From Clostridia bacterium (lineage in GTDB: Bacteria > Bacillota > Clostridia > Christensenellales > CAG-917): DNA of 34,827 nucleotides. The notes under the pieces are model-generated. The model searched no databases, was not told where the DNA came from, and saw nothing but the letters and a program-made list of their open reading frames with translations. Made by a program: the position numbers and the translations under genes. The stretch spans positions 1 through 34,827 of the forward strand of contig CAAEDU010000111.1 in NCBI GenBank assembly GCA_900754695.1, written 5' to 3'. This document shows, piece after piece, positions 23,333 through 31,870 of the stretch. Within the stretch, counting starts at the first letter, position 1. Each line of letters begins with the position of its first letter.

Positions 23333-24148
23333 TTATTCTTCCGTTTTCTCGGTTTCTTTCGTCTGGTTTCCGTCCGCGGCGCTCTCCTCGACGGCATATG
23401 CCGCCCTCTTCTCCTCTTTTGCCGCGAGAGGATTGTTGCCGCTGTCCGTAGTCTTCGCGCTCTCCGCCGTCACCTTTTCCATCTCGCCGCTGTTGATCTT
23501 GCGGATCTGACGGATGATGTCGAAAAGATAGCCGAACGCGGCGCCGTAGCTCAGGCACACGCCCCACGCCAGGATGCCCCAGTCCGCAAACGCGACATAA
23601 GGATGGAAAAACGCCAGAATGACGCCCACGGACACCGTGAAGGACGCCACCTTGCCCATCCAGTTCGCCTGCACTTTCGCGCCCTTTTTCATCACGAGCG
23701 GAGCCGCGCAGACCATGATCGCCTCTTTGAGAAGGAGGAGTATGACAAAGGCATAGTGGACATACCAGCCGCCGCTCGCTTGCATCGTCGCCGCACCGAG
23801 CGCGGAGAGACCTTCCGTCGCCTCGCCGAGAGGGGTGAGACCCGTGCATAGAGAGAGGCAGAACAGCACCGAAACGTGCATCAGTTTGTCCGCGAGCGGG
23901 TCGAGAGCCATGCCGATGCCGGAGGTCATGTTGAACCTTCTTGCGATCCAGCCGTCCACGAGGTCGCTCGCCGCCGCGACGGCGAACACGCCGAGCGCGA
24001 CATAGAGGAGCACCGCGTCCGCCCTGAGCCCCGCGAACGCCATCAGCACGATGTACGCCGGGATGCAGAGGATGCGGAAATAGGTGATGATGTTGGGGAT
24101 GGTCCAAAGCTCTTTCTTGTCGATCTGACCCATGCCTTTGTAAGCCAT
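23333..24148 (-). CDS. pgsA: CDP-alcohol phosphatidyltransferase
   Basis: Membrane enzyme of phospholipid synthesis, probably making phosphatidylglycerol-phosphate from CDP-diacylglycerol and glycerol-3-phosphate. The signature D-x2-DG-x2-AR-x8-G-x3-D-x3-D is complete: Asp62, Asp65, Gly66, Ala69, Arg70, Gly79, Asp83, Asp87. About five or six transmembrane helices lie between residues 18 and 225. A hydrophilic tail of about 50 residues, rich in Lys, Glu and Ala, extends beyond the usual end. It is the first gene of the run containing valS. Family members making cardiolipin or phosphatidylinositol share the motif, so the exact product is inferred. AAGGCGGTG precedes the ATG. Confidence 0.85.
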   Translation of the reverse strand: MAYKGMGQIDKKELWTIPNIITYFRILCIPAYIVLMAFAGLRADAVLLYVALGVFAVAAASDLVDGWIARRFNMTSGIGMALDPLADKLMHVSVLFCLSLCTGLTPLGEATEGLSALGAATMQASGGWYVHYAFVILLLLKEAIMVCAAPLVMKKGAKVQANWMGKVASFTVSVGVILAFFHPYVAFADWGILAWGVCLSYGAAFGYLFDIIRQIRKINSGEMEKVTAESAKTTDSGNNPLAAKEEKRAAYAVEESAADGNQTKETEKTEE

Positions 24149-24180
24149 TTTGCACCGCCTTATGCGCGAATTGTTTGTTT

Positions 24181-24209
24181 ATTATACCACGCTCTCACGC
24201 GTGTGTAAA
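24181..24209 (-). promoter_or_regulatory. Promoter of pgsA-valS run
   Basis: Minus strand: TTTACA, 17 bases, TATAAT, with the -10 about 33 bases upstream of the pgsA ATG. The spacer contains CACGCGTG. Confidence 0.8.
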
Positions 24210-24242
24210 GAATTTTGCACCGCCCGCGCGCCCCGAACGGAC

Positions 24243-24277
24243 AAAAAAACGCCCCTCGGCGCGTACGCCGAAGGGCG
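24243..24277 (-). terminator. Terminator after ddh-gph
   Basis: On the minus strand a 12-bp GC-rich stem with one mismatch (CGCCCTTCGGCG against CGCCGAGGGGCG) and a 4-base loop, followed by seven T, about 25 bases past the HAD gene stop. Confidence 0.9.
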
Positions 24278-24302
24278 GAGGATGTCGGTGCCGCCCGCAA
24301 GT

Positions 24303-24959
24303 TCAGCCGAGCAGGAAATCTCCCAGCCTCTCGGGAGAGGCAAAGAGATAGTCCGCGCCGTGCGCGATGAGCTCCTCTCTGCCGCCGTAACCCCACAGCA
24401 CGCCCGCGGAGTCCATCCCCGCCTGCTTCGCGCCGTCGATGTCGTAGAGCCTGTCCCCCACCATCAGCGCGCCCTCGGGAGAGGTCATGCCGAGGTTTTT
24501 CATCACGTAGCGGATGACTTCGATCTTGCTGTCGCGGGAGCTGTCGCTCTCCGCCCCGCCTATGAAATCGAAGAGAGGGGAAAGCCCCAGCTCGTCCAGC
24601 ATCATCACCGTGAATCTGAGGGGCTTCGACGTCGCGACGGCGAGCCTCTTCCCGCCCTCTTTCAGCCTGACGAGAAGCTCTCGGATGCCGGGAAAGATGG
24701 TGCAGTCCCGCCAGCCGCTCACCTCATATTCCGCGCGGTAGAGGCGGATCATCTCCTCGATGAGCGCGGTGTCCGTGACGCCCAGGATCTCCCTCATCGA
24801 CACTCTGAAAGGCGGGCCCACCATGGTGTCGAGCTGCGCCTCGGTGTACGGCACTCCCTTTGCGCCGAGAGCGTGCCTTATGCATTTCAAAATGCCGGGC
24901 TTGCTGTCCGTTATGGTGCCGTCGAGGTCGAAAAATACGGTGTCGTAGCTTGTCGTCAT
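24303..24959 (-). CDS. HAD hydrolase, phosphoglycolate phosphatase-like
   Basis: A 218-residue haloacid dehalogenase-family phosphatase of the Gph/PGMB type. The catalytic DxD is Asp11 and Asp13 in FFDLDGTITDSKPGI; the cap domain spans about 20-85. Motif II lies in LAVATSKP and motif III/IV in MVGDRLYDIDGAKQAGMDSAGVLWGYG. It probably dephosphorylates a small metabolite such as 2-phosphoglycolate or a sugar or nucleotide phosphate; specificity cannot be read. It begins one base after the ddh stop, so the two are co-translated; no pathway link is obvious. Confidence 0.85.
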   Translation of the reverse strand: MTTSYDTVFFDLDGTITDSKPGILKCIRHALGAKGVPYTEAQLDTMVGPPFRVSMREILGVTDTALIEEMIRLYRAEYEVSGWRDCTIFPGIRELLVRLKEGGKRLAVATSKPLRFTVMMLDELGLSPLFDFIGGAESDSSRDSKIEVIRYVMKNLGMTSPEGALMVGDRLYDIDGAKQAGMDSAGVLWGYGGREELIAHGADYLFASPERLGDFLLG

Positions 24960-24960
24960 A

Positions 24961-25932
24961 TCACAGATTGTGCGCGATGAAATCCAGCCTGTCCTCGTCG
25001 GTCAGCGCGATGACGGGGATGTCCAGGATGGTCTTTGCGCCGCGTTCGCCCGCCGAAGCCATCTTGCAGTTGACCTTGGCGTAGGACATGAGCACGCTCG
25101 CGGTGAAATCGGGGTTGCTGTCCAGCGCGAGGGAGAACTCCACCCTCTCGTGCATGCCGTTGACGCTGCCGCTCCTCAGCACGAAGCCGCCGTGGGGCAT
25201 CGCGGTGTGGTCGCGGTCGAACTCCTCCTCCGTGATGAAGTGCACCACGGTGTCGTATTCGTCAAAATAGTTGGGCATGGTGACGATCTCGCGCTCGATC
25301 TCCGCCTTGTCGGCGTCCGCCGCCGCAACGACGAAGCACTCGCGCAAATGCTTGTCACGGGTGGTGAGGGACGCGCCCTCTCCCCTCCTCGCCGCGTCGA
25401 GAGCCGCCTGCTTGGGGACGGTGTACTGCACGCCTTTCACGACGCCTTTGATCTTCCTCACCGCCTCGCTGTGTCCCTGGGACACGCCCTTGCCCCAGAA
25501 GGTCTGGGTGCTGCCGCCCGGGAGCACGCCGCCGAACAGCGCGCGCATCAGCGAGAAAAGGCCCGGATCCCAGCCGATCCCGATGAAGGAAAGATGCCCG
25601 TTCTCACAGGCGATCTTCTCCATATCGGCGACATAGGAGCGCATCTTGGCGTGGGTGTCGAAGCTGTCCACGGTGTTGAAGTGCACCGCGGCGGTCTTGC
25701 CGAGGTCTACAAGGTCGTTTGCGGAGCCCGTGCAAAGCGCGAGGACATCGATCTTCCCCTCAAAGGAAGCGAGGTCGGACTGCCTGAAAAAGGGCGTGCC
25801 GAAAGGGGAAGAGAGGGATGCGGGATCCCTCCTCGTGAAGATGCCGACGAGCTCGAACTGCCCGTCCGCCGCCGCGATCTTTTCGCACGCTCTGCCGAGG
25901 TTGCCGTAGCCGACTATGCCTATTCTGTACAT
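24961..25932 (-). CDS. ddh: meso-Diaminopimelate dehydrogenase
   Basis: Reductively aminates L-2-amino-6-oxopimelate to meso-DAP with NADPH and ammonia, a one-step route to peptidoglycan DAP and lysine. The 323-residue protein has an N-terminal Rossmann motif VGYGNLG (about 7-13), then CTGSANDLVDLG, VDSFDTHAKM, and the GIGWDPGLFSLMR and TFWGKGVSQGHSEAV stretches characteristic of Ddh. The start at 25932 is chosen over an ATG 21 bases upstream because GGAGG lies about 7 bases before it. It is co-translated with the downstream HAD gene. Confidence 0.95.
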   Translation of the reverse strand: MYRIGIVGYGNLGRACEKIAAADGQFELVGIFTRRDPASLSSPFGTPFFRQSDLASFEGKIDVLALCTGSANDLVDLGKTAAVHFNTVDSFDTHAKMRSYVADMEKIACENGHLSFIGIGWDPGLFSLMRALFGGVLPGGSTQTFWGKGVSQGHSEAVRKIKGVVKGVQYTVPKQAALDAARRGEGASLTTRDKHLRECFVVAAADADKAEIEREIVTMPNYFDEYDTVVHFITEEEFDRDHTAMPHGGFVLRSGSVNGMHERVEFSLALDSNPDFTASVLMSYAKVNCKMASAGERGAKTILDIPVIALTDEDRLDFIAHNL

Positions 25933-25963
25933 TGTGTGCCTCCGAAAATTCATTTCGCAGGAT

Positions 25964-25992
25964 ATTTTACATTATCGCGCCCGAGATTGCAA
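25964..25992 (-). promoter_or_regulatory. Promoter of ddh
   Basis: Minus strand: TTGCAA, 17 bases, TAAAAT, about 32 bases upstream of the ddh start. The 246 bases between ddh and mazF otherwise hold a 7-bp hairpin (ATTCTCC/GGAGAAT, 26120-26139) about 40 bases before mazF, and no antitoxin gene. Confidence 0.65.
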
Positions 25993-26178
25993 GCAAATCG
26001 CGCCCGCGGAGCGCGCTCCGGGGCAAAAAAAGAGAGCGGCGCGTAGGATGATAATGTGTCGCGAAGCTATGCCAGACAGGAATAATACGAACCGGGTCCG
26101 ACATGCGTCAAGCGAGCGCATTCTCCGCCGCGGGAGAATAAAATCCTCGGCGGGCGGCAATGATACGGGAGTATGGAA

Positions 26179-26526
26179 ATGGTGAAACGCGGTGAGATAT
26201 ATTATGCCGACCTCAGCCCCGTCGTGGGCAGCGAACAGGGAGGCGTGCGCCCCGTCCTCGTCGTGCAGAACGACGTCGGCAACCGCTACAGCCCCACCGT
26301 CATCGCGGCGGCGATCACCTCTAAACTCGACAAAGCGAAACTCCCCACCCACATCGCCCTCCGCGCCGGGGAATGCGGACTGCCGCAAAACTCCGTCGTG
26401 CTGCTGGAACAGATCCGCACCATCGACAAACAGCGCCTCAAAGAAAAGGTGGGCGAGCTCCCCGCCCTCATGATGGCGAGAGTGAACGAAGCACTGCTCA
26501 TCTCCCTCGGCTTCTTCGAGACTTAA
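26179..26526 (+). CDS. MazF/PemK-family endoribonuclease toxin, no adjacent antitoxin
   Basis: A 115-residue toxin of the MazF (NdoA) type that cuts single-stranded mRNA at short sequences. It begins MVKRGEIYYADLSPVVGSEQ and continues GGVRPVLVVQND, with the catalytic Arg in GVRPV and Thr in AITSKL, then the LPTHI segment; all match Firmicute NdoA. The second of two ATGs (26179) is chosen because GGGAG lies 7 bases before it. Firmicutes usually place a CopG-like or MazE antitoxin directly upstream, often after alr; here the 246 bases upstream hold none, and alr lies far away. The antitoxin may be unlinked or the toxin may be a lone housekeeping copy. Confidence 0.93.
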   Translation: MVKRGEIYYADLSPVVGSEQGGVRPVLVVQNDVGNRYSPTVIAAAITSKLDKAKLPTHIALRAGECGLPQNSVVLLEQIRTIDKQRLKEKVGELPALMMARVNEALLISLGFFET

Positions 26527-26713
26527 AAGCAAAAACGCGCCGATCCTTCGCCCCGCCGACACGGGTCATCTCCATATATGTAGCCGATAAATTGCAAACC
26601 GCAGGGGGGGGGTGCTCGCCGTGACGGCGGTCGGTGTCGTTTCCCTCATCATATCCTGCCGCAATAAAACACGGACCCGACCGGGACAAAACACCAACTT
26701 GCCGCAATACAAC
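26527..26713. other. Intergenic: G9 tract and short repeats
   Basis: No gene is seen between mazF and its terminator. It holds a run of nine G (26604-26612), which could be slippage-prone, and two similar AT-rich segments of TGCCGCAATA-AACAC type about 40 bases apart (near 26657 and 26699). The ORFs across it lack ribosome-binding sites and family resemblance. Confidence 0.5.
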
Positions 26714-26744
26714 ACAAAAACGCGCTTTCACTGCGCGTTTTTGT
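26714..26744. terminator. Bidirectional terminator between mazF and nnrD
   Basis: Perfect 12-bp stem ACAAAAACGCGC/GCGCGTTTTTGT with a 7-base loop. A/T runs on both sides make it work for the converging mazF(+) and nnrD(-). Confidence 0.93.
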
Positions 26745-26765
26745 CACATAAACTCGGTTTTTTGT

Positions 26766-27671
26766 TCACAGGCGCATGACGCCCTGCAATTCGTCGAAAG
26801 CGAGGGGCATGACGGACATGATGTCGTCGGGCAGGTGCGCGACGGCGTTTGTGCCGCTGAGTTCCGCGCTCCTTCCGAGCACGTATGCGCCCGTCCTTGC
26901 CGCAAGCAGCGGGGGCACGTCCCATGCGAGCAGCCCGCCGACTATCTCCGCCAATACATCGCCGCTGCCGCCCTTTGAGAGCTTGCCGTTGCCCGTGCGG
27001 TTGATCCACACTTCCCGCCCGTCGCTGATCACGCTCTCGTGGCTCTTCACGATGATGACGCAGTTATGTTCCGCAGCATACTCGCGGGCAAGGCGCACCG
27101 CATCCGCCTTTATCTCCGAGGCAGGCATGCCTGTCATGGCGGCGAACTCGCCCACATGGGGTGTGAGCACCGCTCTCCCCTTGTAGTCCGCGATCCTCCC
27201 CGCGCACCTGAGACCGTCTGCGTCAAGCACGATGCGGCACTCCGTGTCGTCAAGCAAAAAGCGCACCCAGCTCTCTGCGCCCCCGTCCCCCATGCCCATG
27301 CCGACGGCGAAGGAAGTGGCTTTTTTTGCAAGTTCCTCCGCGCGCTCTTTCTCAAATACGATATGCCCGTCCCGGGAAGGCAGGGGGAACACCGCGGAGT
27401 ATCTCACCACGGGATAGAGCGCGGTGGCAAGAAAATCGGGGACGGCGAGCACCGTCGTGCCCGCGCCCGAGCGCATCGCCGTCTCGCCGAGAAGAGCGAG
27501 CACTTCCGCCGCGCTCTCCGCGGCAAAACGCGGGGCGCCGACGAAGTTCGCGCACCCGCCCACTATGACGCATCTGCCGAAACTGCCCTTGTTGCCCTCA
27601 TCCGTCCGCTCGGGCAGACGGAATTGCAATGAGGCAAGATCGTTTTCACGAATAAGCACTTTATCTGCCAT
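26766..27671 (-). CDS. nnrD: ADP-dependent NAD(P)H-hydrate dehydratase
   Basis: Repairs damaged NAD(P)H hydrates using ADP. The 301-residue ribokinase-fold protein carries DADG (150-153), TPHVGEF (170-176) and NRTGNGKLSKGGSGDVL (224-240). The N-terminal glycine loop KGSFGRCVIVGG fits too. The NnrE epimerase (YjeF-N) domain that is often fused upstream is missing; its partner must lie elsewhere or be absent. The ATG follows GGTGGAAT. The 200-base gap to recX (27672-27870) shows nothing I can identify. Confidence 0.92.
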   Translation of the reverse strand: MADKVLIRENDLASLQFRLPERTDEGNKGSFGRCVIVGGCANFVGAPRFAAESAAEVLALLGETAMRSGAGTTVLAVPDFLATALYPVVRYSAVFPLPSRDGHIVFEKERAEELAKKATSFAVGMGMGDGGAESWVRFLLDDTECRIVLDADGLRCAGRIADYKGRAVLTPHVGEFAAMTGMPASEIKADAVRLAREYAAEHNCVIIVKSHESVISDGREVWINRTGNGKLSKGGSGDVLAEIVGGLLAWDVPPLLAARTGAYVLGRSAELSGTNAVAHLPDDIMSVMPLAFDELQGVMRL

Positions 27672-27870
27672 ATTCCACCGTTAAACAAGTGTTTTTGCGT
27701 TTTGAGAGGATATCCTCATGCATCGCATCCCACGAGACAGAGGTCGGCGACAAGAGACAAAGACGGCAAAAATGGGCGCTGCGCGACCGGTCCGCATCAT
27801 CCCGCCCGACATTCCCGTCTGAGCTACAAAAGGATGCGCGCATGCAAAACACAAACTCGCCGCTATGCCG

Positions 27871-28413
27871 TCAGAGGTCGAAGTCCTCGCAGGACAAGCT
27901 CCTCGCCACGGCGTCGAGGGCGTGGTCTATCGTGTCCCGCGCAAAGCCGCGCTGCCAGAGGTACGCCCCCACCTTGCCGAGGTCCTTGCGCTCCGTGATG
28001 CGCTTGGAGGCGGCATATTTCATCGCGACGGAGACGGCTTTCTCCCTCTCCTCTTCTTCCGAGACCGCGTCTGCGATGCCGTTCATGGCGATCTCACGGG
28101 GTATGCCCTTCTCCGTGACGAGCTTATACTCCAGCTTCTTGCGCCCGAGTTTCGCGCCGTAATACTCCGCAAAATCCGCGACATACCGCACGTCGTCGAT
28201 GTAGCCGTACTCTTTGGCACGCGCGATGGCGTCCTCCACTTCCGCCTTGTGATAGCCCTTCTTATACAGCCTCTCCCGCACTTCCTTTTCGGAGCGAGGG
28301 GAAAGTGAGAGATATTTCGCCGCGGCGTCGAATGCGGAAACGGGCGGCTTCTTTTCCGCGCCGTTTCTTTCCTTATCGCCGCCTTTCGGCGTCGCTTTTT
28401 TCTCGTCCGCCAT
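27871..28413 (-). CDS. recX: Regulatory protein RecX
   Basis: Modulates RecA filaments. The 180-residue helical protein shows the repeated three-helix pattern of RecX: AAAKYLSLSPRSEKEVRERLYKK-type first repeat (read as LSLSPRSEKEVRERL), then VEDAIARAKEYGYIDDVRY, and a last KVGAYLWQRGF-DTIDHAL repeat. About 25 charged residues precede the first repeat. The ATG at 28413 is preferred over a GTG two codons upstream, with GAGAGG five bases before it. recA is not in the window. Confidence 0.9.
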   Translation of the reverse strand: MADEKKATPKGGDKERNGAEKKPPVSAFDAAAKYLSLSPRSEKEVRERLYKKGYHKAEVEDAIARAKEYGYIDDVRYVADFAEYYGAKLGRKKLEYKLVTEKGIPREIAMNGIADAVSEEEEREKAVSVAMKYAASKRITERKDLGKVGAYLWQRGFARDTIDHALDAVARSLSCEDFDL

Positions 28414-28447
28414 AGTCACCTCTCATCACAAAAAAGCCGTTTAAGTG

Positions 28448-28478
28448 GCAAAAACGGCAGTTGAACTGCCGTTTTTGC
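28448..28478. terminator. Terminator after ilvE (symmetrical)
   Basis: Perfect 13-bp stem GCAAAAACGGCAG/CTGCCGTTTTTGC with loop TTGAA, 15 bases past the ilvE stop. It also stands between ilvE and recX, which therefore needs its own promoter. Confidence 0.93.
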
Positions 28479-28492
28479 TCTCATTCAAGCTT

Positions 28493-29554
28493 TCAGTTGA
28501 CTTTGTACACCCAGCCGAACTCGTCGGGATAACGCCCCGTCTGGATGCCCGTGATGCGGTCGTAGAGCCATTCCGTGATCTTGCCCATCTTGCCGTCGTT
28601 GATGACCATCGTGAGGTCCTTATAGGTGATGGTGCCCACGGGCGATATGACCGCCGCGGTGCCGGTGCCGAACGCCTCGTCCAGCTTGCCGTTCTTATAC
28701 GCTTCCACCACTTCGTCGATGGGGAGATGCCTCTCCTCCACCTTGTAGCCGTACTTGCGCAGCACCGTGAGGGCGCTGTCGCGGGTGATGCCGCGGAGGA
28801 TGGAGCCGTCCAGCATGGGGGTGACCACCGTGCCGTCGATGACGAAGACCATGTTCATGGAGCCGACCTCTTCGACATACTTCTTCTCCGCACCGTCCAG
28901 CCAAAGCACCTGGTCGTAGCCTTTCTTCTGCGCGCGCTCGCCCGCGAGCAGGCTGCACGCATAGTTGCCCATGCACTTCGCTTCGCCCGTGCCGCCCTTG
29001 GACGCGCGGGTGAGCTCCGTCTCGACGATGAGCTTGGTGGGCTCGAGTCCGTGCTCGTAATAGCTGCCCACGGGGGACAGGATGATGGTGAAGATGAACT
29101 TCTTGGAAGGATGCACTCCGAGGAACGCCTCGGAGCCGAACATGAAGGGACGGATGTAAAGCGCGGTGCCGGGCGCGGTGGGGATCCACTCCGCCTCCAG
29201 CTTGACGAGTTCGGTGAGCGCGTCCAGCACGACGTCGATGTCGAGCTGCGCCATGCACAGCCTCTCCGCACTTCTGTTCATGCGGATGAAGTTGTCGCGG
29301 GGACGGAACATCGTGATCTTGCCCTCCGCGTTCTTATAAGCCTTCAATCCCTCAAAGATGCCCTGACCGTAATGGAGAGAGCAGCAGGCGGGATCGACGC
29401 GGAAGTCCTCATAGGGGACGATCTCGGGCTCGGACCAACCGCCCTTTACCGCGTCATACTCCATGACGAGCATATGGTCGGTGAAGTATTTGCCGAATCC
29501 GAGCTTGGAGAAATCGGGTTTTTGTTTCCTTTCTTTGACCATTGTGATTTTCAT
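28493..29554 (-). CDS. ilvE: Branched-chain amino acid aminotransferase, type II
   Basis: Transfers amino groups between glutamate and the 2-oxo acids of Leu, Ile and Val, using PLP. The 353-residue length fits the type II (BCAT2-like) group. The segments LHYGQGIFEGLKAY (60-73) and LYIRPFMFGSE are typical, and Lys193 in GGTGEAKCMGNYA is the expected PLP lysine. The start at 29554 is chosen over an upstream in-frame start at 29773 because AAGGAG lies 6 bases before it and the extra residues have no family match. A TATAAT about 30 bases upstream is a possible -10 without a good -35. It may also supply aromatic 2-oxo acids to Ior, which is inference. Confidence 0.95.
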   Translation of the reverse strand: MKITMVKERKQKPDFSKLGFGKYFTDHMLVMEYDAVKGGWSEPEIVPYEDFRVDPACCSLHYGQGIFEGLKAYKNAEGKITMFRPRDNFIRMNRSAERLCMAQLDIDVVLDALTELVKLEAEWIPTAPGTALYIRPFMFGSEAFLGVHPSKKFIFTIILSPVGSYYEHGLEPTKLIVETELTRASKGGTGEAKCMGNYACSLLAGERAQKKGYDQVLWLDGAEKKYVEEVGSMNMVFVIDGTVVTPMLDGSILRGITRDSALTVLRKYGYKVEERHLPIDEVVEAYKNGKLDEAFGTGTAAVISPVGTITYKDLTMVINDGKMGKITEWLYDRITGIQTGRYPDEFGWVYKVN

Positions 29555-30005
29555 AGTTATCTCCTTGCGCTTTCGCGCCGAATTATATTTCTTCTTTGTT
29601 TGCGGCTTGTCCGCAGGCCCCGCCTCATCAAGGGGTTGTGTCGCAGCATGTGACGCGCGTTGCGCGCTTGTTTGCGGCACGCCCCGAGGGAATGGTAGAG
29701 TGTCGGATCTTCCGCCTCGGTGCGCGCACCCGAATGTCATAGCGTTTCCGCCTCGCAGCGCGCCCGACGTCATATCGCACGTTCCGTGTTTTATTCTCCG
29801 CCCCGACGGGCATTTTGCACCTCTCCGCTTCCCCGCAGAAAGCCATCAGAACACTTTTTGTGTTTTTGTGCTTTTCTGCGCTGCCCTTTCCGTAACACGC
29901 ATCGTGTTTTAAGAAAACCCCGACTGCGCGAGAGCGATTTTTCGAGGGAGCGCGCGGCGCTGCCTTATGTTCTTTCGCCGAGAGGTCAACTCGCGGAGAA
30001 ACGCC
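29555..30005. other. Intergenic region with a degenerate 36-bp duplication
   Basis: These 451 bases between ilvE and yigZ hold no credible gene. A degenerate tandem duplication is visible at 29712-29745 and 29748-29781 (CCGCCTCG, GCGCG, CCCGA and GTCATA shared). ORFs here have no ribosome-binding site or family match. Confidence 0.55.
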
Positions 30006-30632
30006 TTACAGCGCCTCGAAGCGAGTGTCCGTGACGGTCGCCCGCACTCTGCCGGATGTCCGAGCCTCGATGAGTGCGGTCATTTCATCCGCACGGTCGA
30101 GCTCCGTCCACCAATGCGAGAGGATGTCCTCGCCGTATTCAGTGTCCGCCTTCTTCGCGCCCGCTCTTTCGAGAGCCTGTTCGAGAAGAGGCAGGTCGGC
30201 GTAACCGCATCTGAAGGTGATGCATGCGCATTCCGTCATCGTCACCGTGCCGGCGGCGTCCGCCGCCTTGGACACCCCGTCCGTGTATGCGGCAACCAGC
30301 CCTCCGGCGCCGAGTTTGATGCCGCCGAAATAGCGGGTGACGACCACCGCCGTCCGCATGAGCCCCCGCTTTTTCAACACTTCGAGCATGGGTTGCCCCG
30401 CCGTGCCGCCCGGTTCGCCGTCGTCCGAGAAGCGGGTCTCGTGGCCGCGCTCGTCGGAGATATAGGCATAACAGTTGTGCGTCGCGTCCGTGAACCGCTT
30501 CCTCACCGCCTTGACAAACGCTTCCGCGCTCTCGCCGTCCTCCACGTGCGTGATGGTGGCGATGAACTCCGAGCGCTTTATCTCTGTGCGGACTTCGGTC
30601 TCGCCCGCGACGGTCAGATAGCTCCTACTCAA
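30006..30632 (-). CDS. yigZ: YigZ/IMPACT family protein
   Basis: A 208-residue member of the UPF0029/IMPACT family. It carries the hallmark NCYAY (53-57) and RFSDDGEPGGTAGQPML (68-83), then VVVTRYFGGIKLGAGGLV. The C-terminal domain (about 137-205) resembles the EF-G domain fold seen in YigZ. A role connected to translation or stress is suggested for the family but the function is not established. The start is a TTG overlapping the tyrS stop by 8 bases, with AAGGTG just upstream, so its translation is coupled to tyrS. Confidence 0.9.
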   Translation of the reverse strand: MSRSYLTVAGETEVRTEIKRSEFIATITHVEDGESAEAFVKAVRKRFTDATHNCYAYISDERGHETRFSDDGEPGGTAGQPMLEVLKKRGLMRTAVVVTRYFGGIKLGAGGLVAAYTDGVSKAADAAGTVTMTECACITFRCGYADLPLLEQALERAGAKKADTEYGEDILSHWWTELDRADEMTALIEARTSGRVRATVTDTRFEAL

Positions 30633-31839
30633 CCGTCACCTTGAAGAAGTTCTTCTTGCCCTTTTGCAGCACGAAGCCGTTGGCGAGCTGGCTGTCAGTG
30701 AGTTCCGCATTGAAATCGGACACTTTCACGCCGTCCACCATGACGCCGCCGCCCTGTATGAGCCTGCGCGCCTCGCTCTTGGACGGCACTTTCGCCACCG
30801 CGACCAGCACTTCCGCCACCTGTTTCATCCCCTTGGGGATGACGGCGGACGGCATGTTGTCGCTGTCGCCCGAAAACGCCGCTTTTGCCTTAGAGAGCGC
30901 GTCTTCCGCCGCGTCCTTGCCGTGCACCATCAGAGTGAGCTCGTAAGCGAGCCTCTCTTTTGCCGCGTTCATGCGCTCGTCGTTGTAACGGGTCAGCTCC
31001 TCGATCTCGTCGATGGGCAGGAATGTGAGGAAGCGGAACACTTTGTTGACGTCCGCGTCCGGGATGTTGCGCCAATACTGGAAGAAGTCGTAAGGCGATG
31101 TCTTCCTCTCGTCCAGCCACACCGCGCCCTTTGCGGTCTTGCCCATCTTGATGCCCTCGGACGTCGTCAACAGCCCGAAAGTAATGGCGAATGCGTCCTT
31201 GCCTTCCTTCCTGCGGATGAGGTCCGCACCCGCGAGGATGTTGGACCACTGGTCGTCGCCGCCGCATTGCAGCACGCAGCCGTACTTGCGGTTGAGCACC
31301 AAAAAGTCGTAGGACTGCATGAGCATATAGTTGAATTCGAGGAAGGTGAGCCCCTTCTCCATGCGCGCCTTGTAACACTCCGCCGTCAGCATTTTGTTGA
31401 CGGAGAAGCAGGAACCGATCTCGCGCAGGAAGTCGATATAGTTGAGGTCGAGCAGCCAGTCCGCGTTGTCAACGATGATCGCGCCGTTCTCGCCCTCGAA
31501 GTCGATGAACTTGGACATCTGCTTCTTGAAGCATTCGACGTTGTGCCGAATGGTCTCGCGGGTCATCATGCTGCGAAGGTCGGTGCGCCCGGAAGGATCG
31601 CCGATCATCGCCGTGCCGCCGCCGATGAGGATGATGGGACGATGTCCCGCGTCCTGCAAGCGCTTGGCGACTATGAGTTGCACGAAATGTCCGACATGCA
31701 GGCTGTCCGCCGTCGGATCGAAACCGATATAAAAGGACTGCGAACCGCTGTCCAGCAGCTTTTTCAGGTCGTCTTCAAACACGGTCTGCTTGACGAGACC
31801 GCGAGCTCTGAGTTCGTCAATGATGTTCATCTTGGACAT
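30625..31839 (-). CDS. tyrS: Tyrosyl-tRNA synthetase
   Basis: Charges tRNA-Tyr. The 404-residue class I enzyme has HVGH (48-51) in FDPTADSLHVGHFVQL, the tyrosine and ATP site around GGDDQWSNILAG, and KMGKT (231-235) as the KMSKS loop. The C-terminal S4 RNA-binding domain (about 340-404) reads SEARRLIQGGGVMVDG. No T-box leader is seen; a strong promoter with a palindromic spacer lies 32 bases upstream. AGAGGTAA precedes the ATG. yigZ overlaps its end. Confidence 0.96.
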   Translation of the reverse strand: MSKMNIIDELRARGLVKQTVFEDDLKKLLDSGSQSFYIGFDPTADSLHVGHFVQLIVAKRLQDAGHRPIILIGGGTAMIGDPSGRTDLRSMMTRETIRHNVECFKKQMSKFIDFEGENGAIIVDNADWLLDLNYIDFLREIGSCFSVNKMLTAECYKARMEKGLTFLEFNYMLMQSYDFLVLNRKYGCVLQCGGDDQWSNILAGADLIRRKEGKDAFAITFGLLTTSEGIKMGKTAKGAVWLDERKTSPYDFFQYWRNIPDADVNKVFRFLTFLPIDEIEELTRYNDERMNAAKERLAYELTLMVHGKDAAEDALSKAKAAFSGDSDNMPSAVIPKGMKQVAEVLVAVAKVPSKSEARRLIQGGGVMVDGVKVSDFNAELTDSQLANGFVLQKGKKNFFKVTVE

Positions 31840-31870
31840 CTATATTACCTCTGAATAATAATCTTTTGAA

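Noticed and set aside
23320..23397. Upstream start for ValS adding 26 basic residues
   Set aside because: It overlaps the pgsA coding region, lacks a ribosome-binding site and does not match the family N-terminus.
20677..23451. 924-codon plus-strand ORF opposite valS
   Set aside because: Antisense of the intact valyl-tRNA synthetase; no domain seen.
25916..26185. Plus-strand ORF upstream of mazF as a possible antitoxin
   Set aside because: No ribosome-binding site, no CopG/AbrB-like pattern, and it overlaps the ddh start and promoter.
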